Origin: DATGMB01 sp035293845
GTDB lineage: Bacteria; Acidobacteriota; Terriglobia; Bryobacterales; Bryobacteraceae
Length of the DNA stretch: 30,627 nt
Assembly: GCA_035293845.1 (NCBI GenBank)
Contig: DATGMB010000078.1
Coordinates: 1-30,627, forward strand
Reading direction: 5' to 3'
The notes under the pieces are model-generated. The model was given only the letters and a program-made list of their open reading frames with translations, was not told the origin of the DNA and searched no databases. Below, piece by piece: positions 15,322-22,652 of the stretch. The stretch's first letter is position 1, and each line of letters opens with the position of its first letter. Made by a program: the position numbers and the translations under genes.

Positions 15322-16593
15322 ATGCAACGACAGGTCTGGCTGTGCGCGTCGCTGGCGCTGGCGGGTTCCCTCGCCCCGCCCCTGCACGCCCAAAAGGCCT
15401 GGACCTGGGCCGAACTGCGCGACCGCTTCGCCGCCGCCAACCCCACGCTGCGCGCCGCGCAATTGAGCGTCGATGAGGCGCGCGACCAGGAGGTCACCGC
15501 GTATCTCCGCCCCAATCCCGAATACACGCTGACCACCGACGGCAACCAGATCGCGCCGCACGATGGTGTCTGGCAGCCGCTCTCCGGCACGTTCTTCATC
15601 AACAGCTTCAGCTACCTCCACGAGCGGGAACACAAGCGCGAGCTGCGCCTCCACGCAGCCCAGGCCAATACCCGCGTCGCCGAATGGCAGCGCGATGACC
15701 AGGCGCGGACCCTCATGTTCACCCTCCGCAACAACTTCGTCCAGGCGCTTCAGGCCAAGGCCGTGCTGGAAGTCGCCAAGGAGAACCTGGCCTATTACGA
15801 CCGGACGCTCGACGTGAACCGCCTCCGCTTCAAAGCCGGCGACATCGCGCGCATCGACCTCGACCGCCTCGAACTGCAGCGCGTGCAGTTCGAGTCCGAT
15901 GTCCTGACCGCCGAAACCAACCTCCGCACCGCCAAGATCCAGCTCCTGGCGCTGCTCAACGACCGTACGCCGGTCACCCAGTTCGATGTCACCGGGACGT
16001 TCGATTTCCAGGACACGCTGCTGACCCTGCAGGAACTGCACGATGCCGCGCTCGCCAGCCGCCCGGACCTCCAGGCCGCCGTGCAGACGATCCAGATGGC
16101 GAAGATCAACCACCAGCTCGCCGTAGCCAACGGCTCGACCGACCCGACGTTTGGCGGCTGGTGGACGCACAATGCCTCTACGAACAATCCGGCCGCCCGC
16201 GAAACACTCGGCCTCAGCGTCAACATCCCTCTTCGCCTATTCGACCGCAACCAGGGCGAGAAGGCGCGCACGCTGGTCGAGGTCCGGCGCGATGAGCGCC
16301 TGGAGGAAGCTGCGCGCGCGCAGGTGTTCAGCGACGTCGATTCCGCCTACACCACGCTCGAAAACAATCTCGCTCTCCTGCGTCCTTATAAAACCACCTA
16401 TCTCGCGCTGGCCAGCCGTGTGCGCGATAACGTTTCCTTTTCCTATCAGCACGGGGGCTCGTCACTGCTCGATTTCCTCAACGCGCAGAACGATTACCGT
16501 ACCGTGCAATTGAACTATGTCAATCTGGTAGGGGCGTACCTGACCGCCGCCGCCCAGCTCAACCTCGCCGTTGGAAGAGAGGTGATCCAGTGA
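15322..16593 (+). CDS. TolC-family outer membrane efflux protein (CzcC-like)
   Basis: 423 residues with signal peptide MQRQVWLCASLALAGSLAPPLHAQ. The start is supported by AGGAGG (15312-15317) four bases before ATG. The mature protein shows the two long helical-hairpin repeats of outer membrane efflux proteins: repeat one about 25-220, with ANPTLRAAQLSVDEARDQ, and repeat two about 230-423, with SRPDLQAAVQTIQMAKIN and YQHGGSSLLDFLNAQNDYRTVQLNYV. These segments are CzcC-like. It forms the outer membrane channel of a tripartite pump. The next gene, the adaptor, overlaps it by GTGA. Confidence 0.9.
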   Translation: MQRQVWLCASLALAGSLAPPLHAQKAWTWAELRDRFAAANPTLRAAQLSVDEARDQEVTAYLRPNPEYTLTTDGNQIAPHDGVWQPLSGTFFINSFSYLHEREHKRELRLHAAQANTRVAEWQRDDQARTLMFTLRNNFVQALQAKAVLEVAKENLAYYDRTLDVNRLRFKAGDIARIDLDRLELQRVQFESDVLTAETNLRTAKIQLLALLNDRTPVTQFDVTGTFDFQDTLLTLQELHDAALASRPDLQAAVQTIQMAKINHQLAVANGSTDPTFGGWWTHNASTNNPAARETLGLSVNIPLRLFDRNQGEKARTLVEVRRDERLEEAARAQVFSDVDSAYTTLENNLALLRPYKTTYLALASRVRDNVSFSYQHGGSSLLDFLNAQNDYRTVQLNYVNLVGAYLTAAAQLNLAVGREVIQ

Positions 16594-17750
16594 GGAACAG
16601 CCGAACCGCTACGATTCTTGCCGCTGTATGCGCCTTTGCGGCGATCCTGTTCGCGAGCTTTCTGGCAGGCTGCGGCGGCAAAGGCGAGACCGTCGCTGCT
16701 GCCGATGCCGGCGCGCCGCCTCCCGCCAAAGTGGTCAAAGAGGACGATGTCAATGTCGTCAAAGTGGAGCACCCCGAGCAGTTCCCGCTGGCCGAGGCCG
16801 CCGCGCGCACCGAAGCGCCCGAGCTGAATGTCACGGGCACCGTTTCCGCGGACGTTTCGAAAAACGTGCCGGTCATCTCGCTCGCTTCGGGCCGTATCGT
16901 CGAGGTCCACGCGCGCCTCGGCGATGAGGTGACCAAAGGCCAGTTGCTCCTCAAGATCCAGAGCGCCGATATCGCCAGCGCATTTGCCGATTACCGCCAC
17001 GCGGTCGCCGACGAAGTCCTCGCCAAAGCCCAATATGAGCGCTCCAAGCTCCTCTTCGAGCACGGCGCCATCGCGCAAAAGGACCTGGAAGTCGCCGAGG
17101 ATACCGACGCCAAGGCCAAAGTGGACGTCGAAACCGCGCGCGAGCACCTGCGCGTGCTCGGCGCGGATATCGATCACCCCTCCGCTCTCATCGAGGTCCG
17201 CGCGCCCATCTCCGGCGTGATCGTCGACCAGCAGGTGACCACCGCCTCCGGCACCCAGGGGCTCGCCTCGCCGAATGCGTTCACCATCGCGGACCTCTCG
17301 CACGTGTGGATCCTCTGCGATGTCTACGAGAACGACCTCCCGTTCGTCCACCTCGGCGAATCCGCCGAGATTCGCCTGGCCGCTTACCCCGGCCGCGTTC
17401 TCAAGGGGCGCATCGATAACATTGGGCCGACCCTCGACCCCAACATCCGCACGGCCAAGGTGCGGATCGAGGTAAATAATCCCGGCATCCTGCGCCTCGG
17501 CATGTTCGTGACCGCAACATTCCACGGCCAGCAGAAAGCGCCGGTCGCCGTGGTCCCCGCCGCCGCCGTGCTGCACCTGCATGACCGCGATTGGGTCTAC
17601 GAGCCCTTGGGCGACGGCCGTTTCCGGCGCGTCGAAGTGACCGCCGGCAAGATGCTCCCCGGCAACCTGCAGGAGATCACTTACGGCATCCACGCCGGCG
17701 ACCGCGTGGTTTCCAACGCGCTGGTGCTGCAGAACACCGCCGAGCAGTAG
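16590..17750 (+). CDS. RND efflux periplasmic adaptor lipoprotein (CzcB/CusB-like)
   Basis: 386 residues starting at GTG 16590, overlapping the upstream TGA. A lipoprotein signal ends in FLAGC (C28), so the protein is lipid-anchored. The HlyD/MFP layout is clear: beta-barrel start, lipoyl half-motif GRIVEVHARLGDEVTKGQLL, helical hairpin about 125-185, second lipoyl half IEVRAPISGVIVDQQV, then barrel and membrane-proximal domain with HDRDWVYEPLGDGRFRRVEV. Most similar in layout to the CzcB/CusB type used in metal or solvent export. No RND inner-membrane pump (CzcA/CusA, about 1,000 residues) follows, so the system is incomplete here. No metal-binding His-rich tail is seen. Confidence 0.88.
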   Translation: MRNSRTATILAAVCAFAAILFASFLAGCGGKGETVAAADAGAPPPAKVVKEDDVNVVKVEHPEQFPLAEAAARTEAPELNVTGTVSADVSKNVPVISLASGRIVEVHARLGDEVTKGQLLLKIQSADIASAFADYRHAVADEVLAKAQYERSKLLFEHGAIAQKDLEVAEDTDAKAKVDVETAREHLRVLGADIDHPSALIEVRAPISGVIVDQQVTTASGTQGLASPNAFTIADLSHVWILCDVYENDLPFVHLGESAEIRLAAYPGRVLKGRIDNIGPTLDPNIRTAKVRIEVNNPGILRLGMFVTATFHGQQKAPVAVVPAAAVLHLHDRDWVYEPLGDGRFRRVEVTAGKMLPGNLQEITYGIHAGDRVVSNALVLQNTAEQ

Positions 17751-18062
17751 GCTGTGGCTCAGGCCCATGGCCTGCGCAAAACTCGCGTGTACCAGGCCGC
17801 TCCGGCTGCGCGCGCGGACGGATGGTGGTATTTCAGGAGGAGCGGCCTCCAGAGTTTGTGCGGCAGTGACTTGCCCGGCCCGCGTCGGCACCGCGCCGAA
17901 CCGCAACGTTCACCGGTTCAAACCCAGCAGTTCACGAATCCGCCCGCCGCGCCTGTAAGTCCTCTTTTTCCAGCAATCGCCGTTTGGCCCTGAGCCTGCC
18001 CTATGCCTGCCCGTAATCGGGACCGGCAACACAGCAAGGCGGCCCGAACAAGGAGAACGACC
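17751..18062. other. Intergenic region after the adaptor gene; no gene recognised
   Basis: A short palindrome CAGGCC-CAT-GGCCTG (17760-17774) comes 10 bases after the adaptor stop and could be a weak terminator. An 80-codon open frame (17754-17993) has no ribosome binding site and a random-looking Arg/Pro-rich product. No trace of an RND pump gene was recognised. The last 12 bases hold the AGGAG of the next gene. Confidence 0.5.
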
Positions 18063-18488
18063 ATGAAAACGAATCTCACTCGTTGGATGATCGCGGCGGC
18101 TGCCCTGGCGGTCGCGGCCGGCAGCGCCTCGGCGCAGACCTACAATGCGGAAGTTCCTCTCAGCTTCCACGTGAACGGCAAGCTCATGGCTCCGGGGGAT
18201 TACCAGATGCGCCTCTCGGACAGCGGCGCCATCAAGGCAGTGATCGTCTACAATCGTGACACCCACAGCTCGGCCATCCTGCTGGCTAGTGGCAGAGCCG
18301 ATGTCGCAAACGCGATGCGCAAAGGCGGCCATGCGGCGATCACGTTCGAATGCAGCGGCGGCAACTGCGCGCTGAGCCGCCTGTGGGATGGCGACAACGC
18401 GTTCGCGTACACCTTCCCGGCCCTGAAGACCAAGGCCGGCGAGCCTCGCGCCGAGGTGATCACGCTGACGCTCACCAGGGCCGATTGA
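18063..18488 (+). CDS. Small secreted beta-rich protein, acidobacterial type, function unknown
   Basis: 141 residues from ATG 18063, with AGGAG (18051-18055) at 7 bases. The signal peptide runs to about residue 22 (LAVAAGSASAQ). The mature part starts with VPLSFHVNGKLMAPGDYQMRL, which resembles the F-x-V-G-x-K-x-L-P-A-G-x-Y pattern I associate with abundant small exported proteins of Acidobacteria. The rest is predicted as beta strands, with a Cys pair in ECSGGNCALSRLW likely to form a disulfide. Function is unknown. The gene is monocistronic, convergent with the ThDP enzyme gene. Confidence 0.75.
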   Translation: MKTNLTRWMIAAAALAVAAGSASAQTYNAEVPLSFHVNGKLMAPGDYQMRLSDSGAIKAVIVYNRDTHSSAILLASGRADVANAMRKGGHAAITFECSGGNCALSRLWDGDNAFAYTFPALKTKAGEPRAEVITLTLTRAD

Positions 18489-18502
18489 GCGATGCCCCGC
18501 CC

Positions 18503-20044
18503 CTACCCGAGCACCGCTTCCATCAAGCGCGGCCCTCGTACCGCGAGGGCCGCGCCAAACTGCCGGTCGAACTCCTCCGCCGTGGCGGCGCGCGACGCCG
18601 GTACGCCCATTCCCTCCGCCAGCTTTACGAAATCCAGGTCCGGCCGCCCGATATCCATGGCAGCCCGCGCCGCCTCTCCCATCGCCGACCCCGTGCGCTG
18701 CATCTCGATCTCCAGGATCTGGTACCGGCGGTTGGCGAAAATCACCGTCAGTACGTCGGCCTGCTCCCGCGCCATCGTCCACAGCGCCTGCAGCGTGTAC
18801 ATCGCGCTACCGTCGGCTTCGAGCGCGATCACCTTCCGCTCCGGACACGCCATCGCGGCCCCCAGAGCCACCGGCAACCCCTGCCCGATCGACCCGCCGG
18901 TTACCGGCAGCCGGTCATGCGGCGCGGCGTGGGCCAGGTGCGGCAGCACGGCCGCGCTGGCCGAAATCAATTCATCGGAGATAATGGCCCCGGCCGGCAT
19001 GCGCGCGGCCACGATGGCGCCGATGGCATCGGCCGTGAGCGGCCCGCGCGGAATCTGCGGAGCGGCCGCCTCCGCCCGCCAATCCACCGGCGCCGCGCCG
19101 CACACCGCGCACAGCGCTTCGAGCGCCGCCGTCCCGTCCTGCCACCGCTCCGCGAGCGTTAGCACCTCGCAGCCTTCCGGCAGCAGCCAGCTCGGCGTGT
19201 TCGGATATCCAAAGAACGAAACCGGCGGCTGCGCTTCGACCAGCACCGCCGTTCGCACACCCGCCAGTGCCGCCAGCGCCGGCTCCGGAAAATACGGCAC
19301 CACGGGCGGCTGAAACCGCCCGCGCCCGCAGGCCACCCGCGGCGTCGAGCGCTCCACGAACACCGCCACGCCGGTGGCGGCATGAAGCCGCCCCGCCGCC
19401 GCCAAAGCCCGCTCGCTGCCGCAGTGCCCGCCCAGCAGCAGCGCCGCCCCTGGCTGCCGCAGCCGAGCCGCCGCGCGGCAGATGCTTTCTTCCGCCACCC
19501 GCGCGCGCTCCCGTTTCGCGATCGATGGCCACCATCCCCGCCCGCCCTCCGTCCACGAAACATCCGCCGCCACGATCAGGGTCGCTACCTGCCCCGGCGG
19601 CTCGTTCGCCGCCGCGATCGCCTCCGCCGCCGCCGTGCCCATCTCCGCCACGTCGTTCACCGCCCGCACCCACCCGGAGACCGGCCGCGCGAAGCCCGCG
19701 ATATCCGCGGAAAGGGGCGCGTCGTACCGCTGGTGCTGCGTCGAGTGCTCCCCCACGATGTTCACCACCGGCGACCGCGCCTTGCGCGCGTTGTGCAGAT
19801 TGGCGAGCCCGTTGGCGAGCCCCGGCCCAAGATGCAGCAGCGTGGCCGCCGGCCGCCCCGTCATGCGCGCGTATCCATCGGCCGCTCCGGTGGCGACGCC
19901 TTCGAACAGGCACAGCACGCCGCGCATTGCCGGCACGCGGTCGAGCGCCGCCACGAACCGCATCTCGCTCGTGCCGGGATTCATGAAGCACACATCGACG
20001 CCGTGCGCCGCCAGCGTATCGAGCAGAATCTCCGCGCCCGTCAT
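18503..20044 (-). CDS. Thiamine diphosphate-dependent enzyme, acetolactate synthase/benzoylformate decarboxylase-like
   Basis: 513 residues from ATG 20044, which overlaps the SDR stop as ATGA; the open frame further upstream is a shadow. All three ThDP domains are seen: Pyr domain (about 1-170) with the catalytic Glu E48 in CLFEGVATGAADGYAR and HLGPGLANGLANLHNARKA; a central domain (about 190-310); PP domain (about 345-500) with GGSIGQGLPVALGAA and EADGSAMYTLQALW, ending in FANRRYQ for the Mg/ThDP site. The usual GDG of the metal motif is ADG. It belongs to a group commonly labelled acetolactate synthase large subunit, whose true reaction is not known to me; 2-oxoacid decarboxylation or 2-hydroxyacyl-CoA lysis fit the acyl-CoA neighbourhood. 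Confidence 0.82.
   Translation of the reverse strand: MTGAEILLDTLAAHGVDVCFMNPGTSEMRFVAALDRVPAMRGVLCLFEGVATGAADGYARMTGRPAATLLHLGPGLANGLANLHNARKARSPVVNIVGEHSTQHQRYDAPLSADIAGFARPVSGWVRAVNDVAEMGTAAAEAIAAANEPPGQVATLIVAADVSWTEGGRGWWPSIAKRERARVAEESICRAAARLRQPGAALLLGGHCGSERALAAAGRLHAATGVAVFVERSTPRVACGRGRFQPPVVPYFPEPALAALAGVRTAVLVEAQPPVSFFGYPNTPSWLLPEGCEVLTLAERWQDGTAALEALCAVCGAAPVDWRAEAAAPQIPRGPLTADAIGAIVAARMPAGAIISDELISASAAVLPHLAHAAPHDRLPVTGGSIGQGLPVALGAAMACPERKVIALEADGSAMYTLQALWTMAREQADVLTVIFANRRYQILEIEMQRTGSAMGEAARAAMDIGRPDLDFVKLAEGMGVPASRAATAEEFDRQFGAALAVRGPRLMEAVLG
18527..18555. other. Perfect 12-bp stem-loop near the 3' end of the ThDP enzyme gene
   Basis: GCGCGGCCCTCG (18527-18538) and CGAGGGCCGCGC (18544-18555) are exact complements around a 5-base loop. 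It lies inside the last 20 codons of the minus-strand gene, just beyond the stop of the convergent small secreted protein gene. With no T-run, it could stop or stabilise the convergent transcripts. Confidence 0.5.
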
Positions 20045-20835
20045 GCCTGGGCCATCATGGACGCCGGACGCGTCAGAGCCATCCCGCCATCGCAGCAGTA
20101 CACCGACCCCGTGATGTATCCCGCCGCCTCCGAGCACAGAAACAGCGCCAGGTCCGCCAATTCGTCTTTGGTGCCATAGCGGCGCAGCGGAACGCTCTGC
20201 TCGATGCGCTGCCGCGCCTCATCCGTTGGAGCGAGGCGCCGCATGCCTTCGGTGTCGTCGGTCGGTCCGGGAGTGATGCAGTTGGCGCGGATGCCCTCCG
20301 GCCCCCATTCGATGGCGAGCGTCTTGATGAGCAGCTCGATCCCGGCCTTCGCCGCGCACACGTGCGCCTGCGCCGCAATCGGCGTGGTCGCGTGGTTCGC
20401 CGAAATCGCCAGCACCGAGGCGCCCGGCTTGCGCAGAAACTCATGCGCCGCGCGGCACGTGTTGAAGGTGCCGAGCAGGTCGATATCGATCACCGCCTTG
20501 AACCCATTGGCCGACATCGCGGTCACCGGCGCCGGGAAATTGCCCGCCGCCGCGCACAGCAGGATGTCGACCGGCCCGAAGCGCTCGTGCGTGCGCCGCA
20601 GCGCCGCCGCGACGGCCTCGTAATCGCGGACGTCGAGCGATGCGGTATCGGCCGTTCCGCCCGCCGCGCAGATATCGCGGGCCGCCTCGTCCAGCTTCTC
20701 GGCGCGCCGCCCCGCCAGCACGACCCGCGCGCCGTGCGCGGCAAACCGCTCCGCCATGCGCCGCCCGATGCCGGTCCCGCCGCCCGTCACGAACGCCGTC
20801 CCTCCGCGCAGCAGATTCTCCCGAAAGATACTCAT
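20041..20835 (-). CDS. Short-chain dehydrogenase, 2,4-dienoyl-CoA reductase (DECR2)-like
   Basis: 264 residues from ATG 20835. The Rossmann motif TGGGTGIG (17-24) and the NADP-type AGRRAEKL region are clear. CAAAGNFPAPVTAMSANGFKAVIDIDLLGTFN and EWGPEGIRANCITPGP follow the peroxisomal 2,4-dienoyl-CoA reductase pattern. As in that family the usual YxxxK is absent (HVCAAK: the Lys is kept, the Tyr is not). Expected reaction: NADPH-dependent reduction of dienoyl-CoA in breakdown of unsaturated acyl chains; a 3-oxoacyl reductase is the alternative. The stop overlaps the start of the ThDP gene, so the two form an operon. The frame is open upstream to 20967 across the heptamer repeat, which is not family-like. 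Confidence 0.82.
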   Translation of the reverse strand: MSIFRENLLRGGTAFVTGGGTGIGRRMAERFAAHGARVVLAGRRAEKLDEAARDICAAGGTADTASLDVRDYEAVAAALRRTHERFGPVDILLCAAAGNFPAPVTAMSANGFKAVIDIDLLGTFNTCRAAHEFLRKPGASVLAISANHATTPIAAQAHVCAAKAGIELLIKTLAIEWGPEGIRANCITPGPTDDTEGMRRLAPTDEARQRIEQSVPLRRYGTKDELADLALFLCSEAAGYITGSVYCCDGGMALTRPASMMAQA

Positions 20836-20854
20836 CGCCGCAAGCTTACCACCG

Positions 20855-20890
20855 ATCCCCTGATCCCCAATCCCCGATCCCCAATCCCCG
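20855..20890. repeat. Tandem heptamer repeat ATCCCC(A/G) with G-quadruplex potential on the minus strand
   Basis: After an 8-base unit ATCCCCTG, four exact heptamers follow: ATCCCCA, ATCCCCG, ATCCCCA, ATCCCCG. The minus strand therefore carries five runs of four G, most of them separated by 3 bases, a canonical quadruplex pattern. It lies in the 76-base spacer between the divergent SDR and MFS genes, where both promoters must be. CCCCAAT-type heptamers are known as short tandem repeats in cyanobacteria. Confidence 0.8.
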
Positions 20891-20911
20891 CCTGTGATAA
20901 CATCGGTCCCC

Positions 20912-22213
20912 ATGAAACCGGGGAGCCGCGCCGCTCTCGCCGTGCTGATCGCGGTCAACATCCTCAATTTCTACGACCGGCACGTCATCGGCGCGCTCAC
21001 CGAGCCCATCCGCAAGGATTTCCACCTCACGGACGGCCAGATCGGGCTGCTCGGCTCCGCGTTCATCTGGCTGTACGCACTGGTCGGCCTGGCGCTCGGC
21101 CGGCTGGCCGATCGCGGAAGCCGGCGCCAGCTCCTTGCAGGCGGAATGGCCGTGTGGTCCGCCCTGACCGCGACCGCGGCGCTCGCCGCCAGCTTCACCA
21201 TGCTGCTCGTTTCGCGCCTGGGCTTCGCCGTCGGCGAGGCCGTGGTCGCGCCCGCCGCCACAAGCTGGATCGGCGACCTCTTCCCCGCCGACCGCCGCGC
21301 GCGCCCGCTGGCGTTCTTCATGCTCGGCGTGCCGGTGGGCGGCGCCCTGAGCTATTTCTTCAGCGGCCCGGCCGCGCAGGCCTGGGGATGGCGCACCGCG
21401 ATGGTGCTGGCCGCGGCTCCGGCGCTGCTCCTCATCCCGATTCTGCTGACCCTCACCGAACCCCTCCGCGGCGCTGCCGAGGCGCACCCCGAACACGCCA
21501 GCCCCGGCTCCATGCTGTCGATCCTCCGCATCCCTACCATGTGGTGGATCATCCTCTCCGGCGCGCTGCTCAACTTCAACATGTACGCGATCGGCACCTT
21601 CCTGCCCGCCTTCCTCAGCCGGATCCACGGCCTTTCGCTGGCCCGCTCCGGCATCGCCACCGGCGTGGTGTTCGCCATCGGCGGCATCTCGGGCGGCCTC
21701 GCCGCCGCGCGCCTGGGCGACCGCATCGTTCACCGCCGCGAAAACGGCCGCATGCTCGCGGCCGCCAGCATCGCCGCCATCGGCGCGCCGGTCGCGTGGC
21801 TTGGCGTGAGCGCCGGCAGCATCGGTGCGGCGCTCGCGCTCCTCACCACCGCTTATGCGAGCCTGAATTCGTATTACGGCCTGGTGTACTCCGCCATCCA
21901 GGACATCGTCGCGCCGGCCCTGCGCGGCACCGCGATGGCGATTTACTTCATGGCGATGTACCTGTGCGGCGCGTCATTCGGGCCGCTGCTCACCGGCCGC
22001 CTGAGCGACCGCATGGCCCGCCGCGCCGCCGATGCCGCCGGAAGCGGCGCGATCACCGAAGCATTCAAAGCCATCGGCCTGCAGCAGGCGATGCTGATCA
22101 TCCCGGTGCTCTCCATCGTGCTGGCCATCGTGCTTTACTGCGGCGCGCGCACCATCGGAGCCGATATGCGCCGCCGCGCCGTAGCCGCCCGCGCCGTCCA
22201 CTATGCAGACTGA
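20912..22213 (+). CDS. MFS transporter, Spinster-like
   Basis: 433 residues from ATG 20912. Twelve membrane helices are predicted. The N terminus LAVLIAVNILNFYDRHVIGALTEPIRKDFHLTDGQIGLL is typical of Spinster-like/anionic-substrate MFS carriers, and loop 2-3 holds motif A in GLALGRLADRGSRRQ. Two six-helix bundles are separated by a short loop (about 195-215). The start was set at the family-like N terminus; no good ribosome binding site exists there. The substrate is unknown; position at the head of a MaoC-kinase-dehydrogenase operon suggests import of a carboxylic acid that is then degraded as its CoA thioester. It overlaps the MaoC gene by 11 bases. Confidence 0.85.
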   Translation: MKPGSRAALAVLIAVNILNFYDRHVIGALTEPIRKDFHLTDGQIGLLGSAFIWLYALVGLALGRLADRGSRRQLLAGGMAVWSALTATAALAASFTMLLVSRLGFAVGEAVVAPAATSWIGDLFPADRRARPLAFFMLGVPVGGALSYFFSGPAAQAWGWRTAMVLAAAPALLLIPILLTLTEPLRGAAEAHPEHASPGSMLSILRIPTMWWIILSGALLNFNMYAIGTFLPAFLSRIHGLSLARSGIATGVVFAIGGISGGLAAARLGDRIVHRRENGRMLAAASIAAIGAPVAWLGVSAGSIGAALALLTTAYASLNSYYGLVYSAIQDIVAPALRGTAMAIYFMAMYLCGASFGPLLTGRLSDRMARRAADAAGSGAITEAFKAIGLQQAMLIIPVLSIVLAIVLYCGARTIGADMRRRAVAARAVHYAD

Positions 22214-22652
22214 AGAGATTCGCGAATCGATCGGCCGCGAGGCCGGCGTCAGCCCGTGGCTCATCGTCACGCAGGAGATGATCGGCCGCTTCGCCGATCT
22301 CACCGGCGACCACCAGTGGATCCACACCGACCCCGAGCGGGCGCGCCGCGAATCGCCGTTCCACACCACCATCGCCCACGGCTTCCTCACGGTTTCCCTG
22401 CTCAGCCGGATGATCCATGAAGCCATCGAGCTCGAAATCCCGGCGCGCCTGCGCGTCAATTACGGCTTCAACCGGCTGCGCTTCCCCGCCCCGGTGCCCG
22501 CCGGCGCGCGCATCCGCGCGCATGTCACGCCGAACGCCGTCCGCGACGTCGAGGGCGGCGTGGAGATCGCCTGGGGCATCACCGTCGAAATCGAAAACCA
22601 GCCCAAGCCGGCGCTCGCCGCCGAGTGGCTGATCCGCGCGTATTATGCCTGA
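22203..22652 (+). CDS. MaoC-family (R)-specific enoyl-CoA hydratase-like protein
   Basis: 149 residues, single hot-dog fold. The hydratase-2 motif is present in FADLTGDHQWIHTD (D36, H41), followed by the substrate-loop segment IAHGFLTVSLL and a NYGFNRLRFPAPVPAGARIRA strand typical of MaoC proteins. Expected reaction: addition of water to trans-2-enoyl-CoA to give 3-hydroxyacyl-CoA. It overlaps the MFS gene (11 bases) and the kinase gene (8 bases), so the three are cotranscribed. In the proposed 4-hydroxyacyl-CoA pathway it would act on the enoyl-CoA released by the dehydrogenase-type enzyme. Confidence 0.88.
   Translation: MQTEEIRESIGREAGVSPWLIVTQEMIGRFADLTGDHQWIHTDPERARRESPFHTTIAHGFLTVSLLSRMIHEAIELEIPARLRVNYGFNRLRFPAPVPAGARIRAHVTPNAVRDVEGGVEIAWGITVEIENQPKPALAAEWLIRAYYA

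Noticed and set aside
16515..17906. Minus-strand open frame of 463 codons
   Set aside because: Antisense to the efflux adaptor, which has a lipobox and both lipoyl halves. No domain is seen in the antisense product.
17905..17935. tRNA-like T-loop wording (GGTTCAAACC)
   Set aside because: The flanking bases do not form a T stem and no acceptor, D or anticodon arms can be drawn.
20855..20890. CRISPR array
   Set aside because: The repeat is a contiguous 7-base tandem array without spacers.
20362..22281. Plus-strand open frame of 639 codons
   Set aside because: It lies antisense to the SDR and in another frame of the MFS gene, crosses the heptamer repeat and gives an Arg/Pro/His-rich product.
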